From Roseateles sp. (lineage in GTDB: Bacteria; Pseudomonadota; Gammaproteobacteria; Burkholderiales; Burkholderiaceae_C), in assembly GCA_016790285.1 (NCBI GenBank), contig JAEUPJ010000066.1:1-45617 (forward strand): DNA of 45,617 nt, written 5' to 3'. The translations under genes and the position numbers were made by a program. Shown piece after piece: positions 41,423 through 45,617 of this stretch (the stretch's first letter is position 1; each line of letters begins with the position of its first letter). Below the pieces are notes generated by a model. That model worked only from the letters and a program-made list of their open reading frames with translations. It made no database searches and had not been told where the DNA came from.

Positions 41423-44083
41423 ATGAGCGATACCCAGAAGCTACGGCTGGACCTGCCATTGGTGCTGCCGGACATCCACGGTACCGACGACCCATGCGTG
41501 AAGGGGCTGCAGGATAAGTTGGCTGGCCGCCCCGGCATCGACGAGGCTCACGTCACCGGGGTCGATGAGGGCAAGCCCCAGTTATGCGTGCACTACGACC
41601 CCAACGTCATCTCCCTGGGCCGCCTGCGTGAGCTGGTCCAGTCGGAAGGGCTTGCCATGACTGACAGGTTTGCGCATGTCCTGGGACGGGTGAACCTGCC
41701 GACGCACGCGCGTTTCGCGAAGCGCATCGCCGAGCAGCTGCGCGCGCTCAACGGGATCATCGAAGCGGACGTATCGCCAGGCGGCGTCGTTCGCATCGAG
41801 TACGACCGGTCGGCCATCGAAGAAGCCAAGCTGAAGGAGCGCCTGAATGCGCTCGACATCAATCTGGACGGCGCTAGAGCCGGAGCTCGGGCTTCGCCGG
41901 CAAAAAGTGATGCGCCAGTCGAGCAACCCGAGACAGACACCAAGGCCGCCAAGGATGAGCATGCAGGGCACGACCATGGGGATGCGGGCGCGGCTGAGGG
42001 GAAAGGCCGGGGCGAGAATGCCGCCGCCCACGGCGAAAAGCGTCACGTCCACGGCAAGGACGAGGAGGACGGTGAGCACAGCCACGAGCACGGTGGCCTG
42101 TTCGGCGAGAAGACGGAGCTGATCTTCGCCTTGCTGTCCGGCGTTTTCTTGGTCGCTGGCTGGCTGATCGGGCGCAACGGCAGCGGCCCCGAGTGGCTTC
42201 CGACGGCTTGCTACGTTGTCTCGTACTTCTTCGGCGGGTTCTATACAGTCAAGGAGGCCATCGAGAACCTGCGGGCCAAGCGTTTCGAGATCGACACGCT
42301 GATGCTAGTCGCCGCCGCGGGCGCCGCGGCTCTGGGCTCTTGGGGCGAGGGTGCGTTGCTGCTCTTCCTCTTCAGCCTGGGGCATTCGCTGGAGCACTAC
42401 GCGATGGGACGCGCGCGGCGCGCGATCGAGGCGTTGGCCAAGCTGGCGCCGGATACCGCCACGGTTCGTAGGGCCTCGGGCACGGAAGTCGTGCCACTCG
42501 CGAAACTGGAAGTGGGTGATGTCGTCGTCGTGAAGCCCAATGAACGGCTGCCAGCGGACGGCATCGTGGTGGTTGGCACTTCCAGCGTCAACCAGGCGCC
42601 GGTCACCGGCGAGAGCGTTCCGGTCGACAAGCGTCCAGTCGAGGACGGCAAAGCCGCGGTCAGCAATTTTGAGCGTGCAGCTGCCGAGAACCGTGTGTTC
42701 GCGGGCACGATCAACGGCGCCGGCGCCATGGACGTGATGGTCGCGCGCAAGTCCGACCAGTCGACCATGGCGCGTGTCGTCAAGATGGTGACCGAGGCGG
42801 AGGCTCAACGCTCACCTACGCAGCAGTTCACGGAAAAGTTCGAACGCATCTTTGTGCCTTCCGTGCTCGCCCTCGTCGTCCTGCTGCTGGGCGCCGGCTT
42901 CGTCATCGACGAGCCGTTCTCCCAGACCTTCTACCGGGCCATGGCGGTGCTGGTCGCGGCCAGCCCCTGTGCGCTGGCCATCTCGGTGCCCAGCGCCGTC
43001 CTCAGTGGCGTTGCGCGCGCTGCCCGTGGGGGCGTGCTGGTCAAGGGTGGTGGACCGCTGGAGAACCTGGGGACGTTGACCTCGATCGCTTTCGACAAGA
43101 CAGGCACGTTGACCGAAGGCAAGCCCAAGCTCACCGATGTGGTCCCGGCTCAAGGTGTTCCGGAGCAGGAACTGCTGGCCGTGGCGTTGGCAGTCGAAGA
43201 GCACAGCGACCATCCGCTGGCCGCTGCGATCGTGACCGGTGCGAAGGAGCGCCTGGGCGACAAGGCTGACCTGTTGCAAGCTTCCGACGTCAAGGCCATC
43301 ACCGGCCGTGGTGTGCAGGCGCAGTTGGGCGGCGAGACGGTCCACATTGGCAAGCCGGTGTTGTTCACTGAGCTGCCCGATTCCAATGTTCCTGCCGACG
43401 TCGACGAGGCGAACAAGAAGCTGGTCGCGGATGGGCGCACCACCATGATCGTGCGCAAGGGCAGTCGCTTCCTGGGCGTGATCGGCGTCATGGACACGCC
43501 GCGTCCGGTGGCTGGCCAGGTAATGGCAGAGCTCCGCAAGCTCGGCATGGAGCGGCTGATCATGATCTCTGGCGACAACCAAAAGGTCGCGGAAGCTGTT
43601 GCCCAGTCGGTCGGCTTGACCGAGGCACGTGGCGACCTGATGCCTGAGCAGAAGGTGGAGGAGATCAAGAAGCTGCGTGCGGAGCACGGCAAGGTGGCGA
43701 TGGTGGGCGACGGCGTCAACGACGCGCCGGCGATGGCCAACGCGACGGTGGGCATCGCCATGGGCGCGGCCGGCTCAGATGTCGCTCTGGAAACCGCCGA
43801 CGTGGCGTTGATGGCCGACGATCTGGCGCAGTTGCCCTTCGCCGTGGGTTTGTCGCGTAGCACCAGCCGGGTGATCAAGCAAAACCTCTGGGTGAGCCTG
43901 GGCGTCGTTGCTGTGCTGATCCCGTCCACCATCATGGGCCTCAGCATCGGCACGGCAGTGATCTTTCATGAAGGGTCAACGCTGCTCGTGGTGTTCAACG
44001 CGTTGAGGTTGCTGGCCTACAAGCCGTTCGACAAGAGCGCCAAGGCGGCAGAGCCGGGAAGTGAATCTGAGAAGAAGGCGTGA
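41423..44083 (+). CDS. czcP: P1B-4-type metal-exporting ATPase (CzcP-like)
   Basis: An 886-residue P-type ATPase exporting Zn/Cd/Co from the cytoplasm to the periplasm. The ATG at 41423 starts MSDTQKLRLDLPL. The first 160 residues look like two ferredoxin-like heavy-metal domains that lack the CxxC ligand pair (only DPCVKG and QLCVHY keep single Cys). A His-rich linker (about 178-224: HAGHDHGD, HSHEHGG) follows. The membrane part has the SPC ion-site motif in VAASPCALAIS (S514-P515-C516), the phosphorylation site DKTGTLTEG (D558), MVGDGVNDAPA and HEGSTLLVVFNALRL (H849) in the last segment. SPC plus HEGST is the P1B-4 signature, as in CzcP. Classical P1B-4 pumps lack N-terminal domains, so this layout is unusual. 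Confidence 0.9.
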   Translation: MSDTQKLRLDLPLVLPDIHGTDDPCVKGLQDKLAGRPGIDEAHVTGVDEGKPQLCVHYDPNVISLGRLRELVQSEGLAMTDRFAHVLGRVNLPTHARFAKRIAEQLRALNGIIEADVSPGGVVRIEYDRSAIEEAKLKERLNALDINLDGARAGARASPAKSDAPVEQPETDTKAAKDEHAGHDHGDAGAAEGKGRGENAAAHGEKRHVHGKDEEDGEHSHEHGGLFGEKTELIFALLSGVFLVAGWLIGRNGSGPEWLPTACYVVSYFFGGFYTVKEAIENLRAKRFEIDTLMLVAAAGAAALGSWGEGALLLFLFSLGHSLEHYAMGRARRAIEALAKLAPDTATVRRASGTEVVPLAKLEVGDVVVVKPNERLPADGIVVVGTSSVNQAPVTGESVPVDKRPVEDGKAAVSNFERAAAENRVFAGTINGAGAMDVMVARKSDQSTMARVVKMVTEAEAQRSPTQQFTEKFERIFVPSVLALVVLLLGAGFVIDEPFSQTFYRAMAVLVAASPCALAISVPSAVLSGVARAARGGVLVKGGGPLENLGTLTSIAFDKTGTLTEGKPKLTDVVPAQGVPEQELLAVALAVEEHSDHPLAAAIVTGAKERLGDKADLLQASDVKAITGRGVQAQLGGETVHIGKPVLFTELPDSNVPADVDEANKKLVADGRTTMIVRKGSRFLGVIGVMDTPRPVAGQVMAELRKLGMERLIMISGDNQKVAEAVAQSVGLTEARGDLMPEQKVEEIKKLRAEHGKVAMVGDGVNDAPAMANATVGIAMGAAGSDVALETADVALMADDLAQLPFAVGLSRSTSRVIKQNLWVSLGVVAVLIPSTIMGLSIGTAVIFHEGSTLLVVFNALRLLAYKPFDKSAKAAEPGSESEKKA

Positions 44084-44090
44084 GGCGGTC

Positions 44091-44573
44091 ATGTCTGTGA
44101 ACCAAGAAGACACGCCATCCGCCGGCTTCCAGGCGTTGGATGACGACGGCGATCTCACCGACATGCTGGGTGAGCTGCGGGTGCTGTTGCCAACCGCCCA
44201 GCTGTTGTCTGCCTTCCTGATCGCCGTGCCCTTTGCGCCGGGGTTCCGCAGCATCGTGCAGGCGGAGAAGAACGTGTTCCTGGCGACGTTCATGCTGTCC
44301 GTAGCCAGCCTGGTGCTGTTCACGGCGCCTGCGGTGCAGCACCGACTGATGCGTCCGCTGCGTCAGCGCGCCAACTTCAAAGTGCGTGCCAGCCGCCAGA
44401 TGCTGTTCGGGGCGGCGTTGCTTGCGGCTGCGCTGGTACTCGCCACGCAGTTCGTGCTGTCCGAGGTGCTGGGGCACACGGTTGGCAACATCGCCGCCGG
44501 TATCGTCGGCCTGTTGATTGGAGCCATGTGGCTTCTGGTGCCGTTGAGCTGGAACCGGAGGCAGTCGGCATGA
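44091..44573 (+). CDS. DUF6328-family membrane protein
   Basis: A 160-residue protein with a soluble acidic N-terminus and four predicted membrane segments (from about LLPTAQLLSAFLIAVPFAP, VFLATFMLSVASLVLFTAP, MLFGAALLAAALVLATQFVL and IAAGIVGLLIGAMWLLVPL). The phrase LGELRVLLPTAQLL...PF is the family hallmark. No function is known. It begins 7 bp after the ATPase stop, and its stop overlaps the next start (ATGA), so it is co-translated with the ATPase and the ZIP-like transporter. Confidence 0.72.
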   Translation: MSVNQEDTPSAGFQALDDDGDLTDMLGELRVLLPTAQLLSAFLIAVPFAPGFRSIVQAEKNVFLATFMLSVASLVLFTAPAVQHRLMRPLRQRANFKVRASRQMLFGAALLAAALVLATQFVLSEVLGHTVGNIAAGIVGLLIGAMWLLVPLSWNRRQSA

Positions 44574-45310
44574 ACGCCCAGCCGCTGTCGCTCGCAGCCG
44601 TGATGACGTTTGCGGCGGTGCCCGCCGCGGCAGTCGTCCTTGGAGGCGTCGCTGCGGCCGTGCGCACGCCGGGACCGCGAGTGCAGAGTGCCGTCCAGCA
44701 CATCGCGGCTGGCGTGCTGTTCGCAGCGCTCGCGACGGAACTGCTGCCCGACGTCGTGCACCGCCGCCTGCCGTGGGTGACGCTCGGCGGCTTCGCTTTG
44801 GGCGTCATCGCGATGCTGCTGCTCAAGGCGCTGGCACGCCGACTTGAAGCGCGGGAGGAGGAGACATCTTCGCCGTTGGCACTTCCCATCAGCCTGTTGT
44901 TGGCATCGGCACTCGACATCGCTCTGGATGGACTGCTGATCGGCGTGAGCTTTGCTGCCGGCGAGCGCCAGGGATTGCTGATCACGATCGCGATGACGCT
45001 GGAGGTGCTGTTCCTCGGCGTCGCAACCGCAGCGGCGATGCGCGGGCCTAAAGCGAGAAGCCAGGTGCTGGCCACCACGATCACCTTTGCCGTGCTGCTT
45101 ATGGCAGGCGCCGGAATCGGTGCGTACTTCCTCGCGAGCGCCAGCCCGCCCGTGCTGGACGGCGTGCTGTCGTTTGGCGTTGCGGCGCTGCTCTACCTGG
45201 TCACCGAGGAGCTGCTGACTGAGGCGCACGAGGTCGACGAGACTCCGCTGCTTACGTCGATGTTCTTCGTCGGCTTCCTGGCGTTGCTGATGATCGAGAT
45301 GATGGTTTGA
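44570..45310 (+). CDS. ZIP-family metal transporter
   Basis: 246 residues, about eight membrane segments. TM4 is VQHIAAGVLFAALATELLPD, close to the ZIP consensus. TM5 reads SALDIALDGLLIGVSFA where most ZIP proteins have HNxPEG, so two metal-site residues are Asp instead of His/Glu. ZIP proteins normally move Zn, Fe or Mn into the cytoplasm, or act as facilitators. Why one ends an efflux operon is unclear. It could work in the outward direction or supply the ATPase. The start overlaps the previous stop by 4 bp. It is the last cargo gene visible before the IS21 element. Confidence 0.8.
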   Translation: MNAQPLSLAAVMTFAAVPAAAVVLGGVAAAVRTPGPRVQSAVQHIAAGVLFAALATELLPDVVHRRLPWVTLGGFALGVIAMLLLKALARRLEAREEETSSPLALPISLLLASALDIALDGLLIGVSFAAGERQGLLITIAMTLEVLFLGVATAAAMRGPKARSQVLATTITFAVLLMAGAGIGAYFLASASPPVLDGVLSFGVAALLYLVTEELLTEAHEVDETPLLTSMFFVGFLALLMIEMMV

Positions 45311-45420
45311 CTTCGACCTGACCTCATGGGACGCATGAAGTACCGAGCGTCGAATGCCGGGCCGACCCCTGCAGCACCCCGGCCGTTCCTGGCCTCAATG
45401 TCGCGGCGGCCGCCGTCTAC

Positions 45421-45495
45421 TCAGCGGCGCGGGTCGGTGATCGCCATCTTGAACTCCTTCAACTCGTCGTCCAGCGATTGTTGACGCTCGCCGAA
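45421..45495 (-). pseudogene. 3' remnant of an unidentified gene cut by the IS21 element
   Basis: On the minus strand an open frame ends FGERQQSLDDELKEF...ITDPRR and stops at 45421-45423. Its upstream part meets the IS21 end repeats at about 45494. The fragment is charged and helical, and too short to identify. It implies a gene that ran towards the ZIP gene before the insertion. Confidence 0.4.
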
Positions 45496-45540
45496 AACTG
45501 ACCCACAAAACGGGGTGATGCTCGCGCAAAACTGACCCAC
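45494..45540. repeat. IS21-type end repeats
   Basis: AAAACTGACCCAC occurs at 45494-45506 and again at 45528-45540, and a partial third copy (AAAACACACTGACC) begins at 45543. Multiple copies of such a sequence near the end are typical of IS21-family elements, where they bind the transposase. Confidence 0.7.
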
Positions 45541-45585
45541 GCAAAACACACTGACCTGCTCAACGGATGAGCAGGGGAAGCAGGA

Positions 45586-45617
45586 GTGATCAGCGTGGGC
45601 ATGTTGGCCAAGATCAG
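45586..45617 (+). CDS. istA: IS21-family transposase IstA, first codons only
   Basis: A GTG at 45586 preceded by GGGGAAG encodes VISVGMLAKI before the window ends. That matches the usual start of IstA proteins ([IM]..GML.KIR). With the repeats just upstream it marks the left end of an IS21-family element inserted in or next to the transposon. Confidence 0.65.
   Translation, partial: MISVGMLAKI

Larger units (their letters stand above)
24923..45617 (+). mobile_element. Tn3-family transposon with metal-resistance cargo (right end outside window)
   Basis: Begins with the 38-bp repeat, followed by tnpA, a tyrosine recombinase and at least 16 kb of metal-resistance genes on one strand. I treat everything to the right edge as transposon because no second terminal repeat and no return to starch or housekeeping genes is seen. 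It is possible that the cargo includes nested elements. An IS21-family element starts near 45480. Confidence 0.75.

Noticed and set aside
1-45617. CRISPR arrays, tRNA, rRNA or riboswitches of known class
   Set aside because: I looked and saw no regularly spaced repeats, no cloverleaf with tRNA consensus bases and no recognisable aptamer motif. The queF leader does not fit a preQ1 riboswitch.

Overview
The window is GC-rich DNA from a betaproteobacterium, most likely of the order Burkholderiales. The pointers are the smc-zipA pair, a PEP-CTERM protein, CzcI/CzcE-type metal proteins, and strong G/C third-position bias with long shadow ORFs on every strand. It has two parts: chromosomal sequence from 1 to about 24922, and a large Tn3-family transposon carrying metal-resistance genes from 24923 past the right edge.

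Bases 1-11200 are a starch-degradation locus. A periplasmic GH13 amylase and a SusA-like cyclomaltodextrinase (translationally coupled, minus strand) diverge from a type I pullulanase. A c-di-GMP-binding PilZ gene follows. Then, on the minus strand, a second, larger lipoprotein pullulanase with two CBM41 domains is followed 11 bp later by a PEP-CTERM protein. Both divergent promoter regions carry two copies of a shared motif (GTAGTTTTGCTWC-like), probably the operator of the local regulator. A fifth starch gene, a GH13 amylase with a CBM20 domain (23198-24922), has lost its 5' end to the transposon.

Bases 11200-23200 are mostly housekeeping: a transglutaminase/TPR lipoprotein, a YkgJ cysteine-cluster protein, a periplasmic cupredoxin, queF (queuosine synthesis), smc and zipA (chromosome segregation and division), an EAL phosphodiesterase with a degenerate GGDEF domain, and a CNNM/CBS transporter-like protein. 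Between queF and smc lies a 267-bp element (14063-14329) made of a perfect 31-bp outer inverted repeat enclosing two adjacent 98-nt hairpins, so it can fold as a T or three-way junction. I know of no described family it belongs to.

From 24923 a 38-bp Tn3-type terminal repeat (GGGG...TTAAG) is followed by tnpA and, tail to tail, a 467-residue tyrosine recombinase with an extra C-terminal domain. The cargo runs rightwards on one strand: czcI-like, a lipoprotein, an unknown gene, czcE, czcI, czcC, czcB, czcA, an 18-codon bridging ORF, a czcR/czcS two-component pair, a small Arg-rich membrane protein, a third czcI-like gene, a CzcP-type P1B-4 ATPase, a DUF6328 membrane protein and a ZIP-family transporter. 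Together these would sense Zn/Cd/Co, move it across the inner membrane (ATPase) and export it from periplasm to outside (RND tripartite pump). An IS21-family insertion sequence begins at the right edge and cuts an unidentified gene. The other end of the transposon is not in the window.
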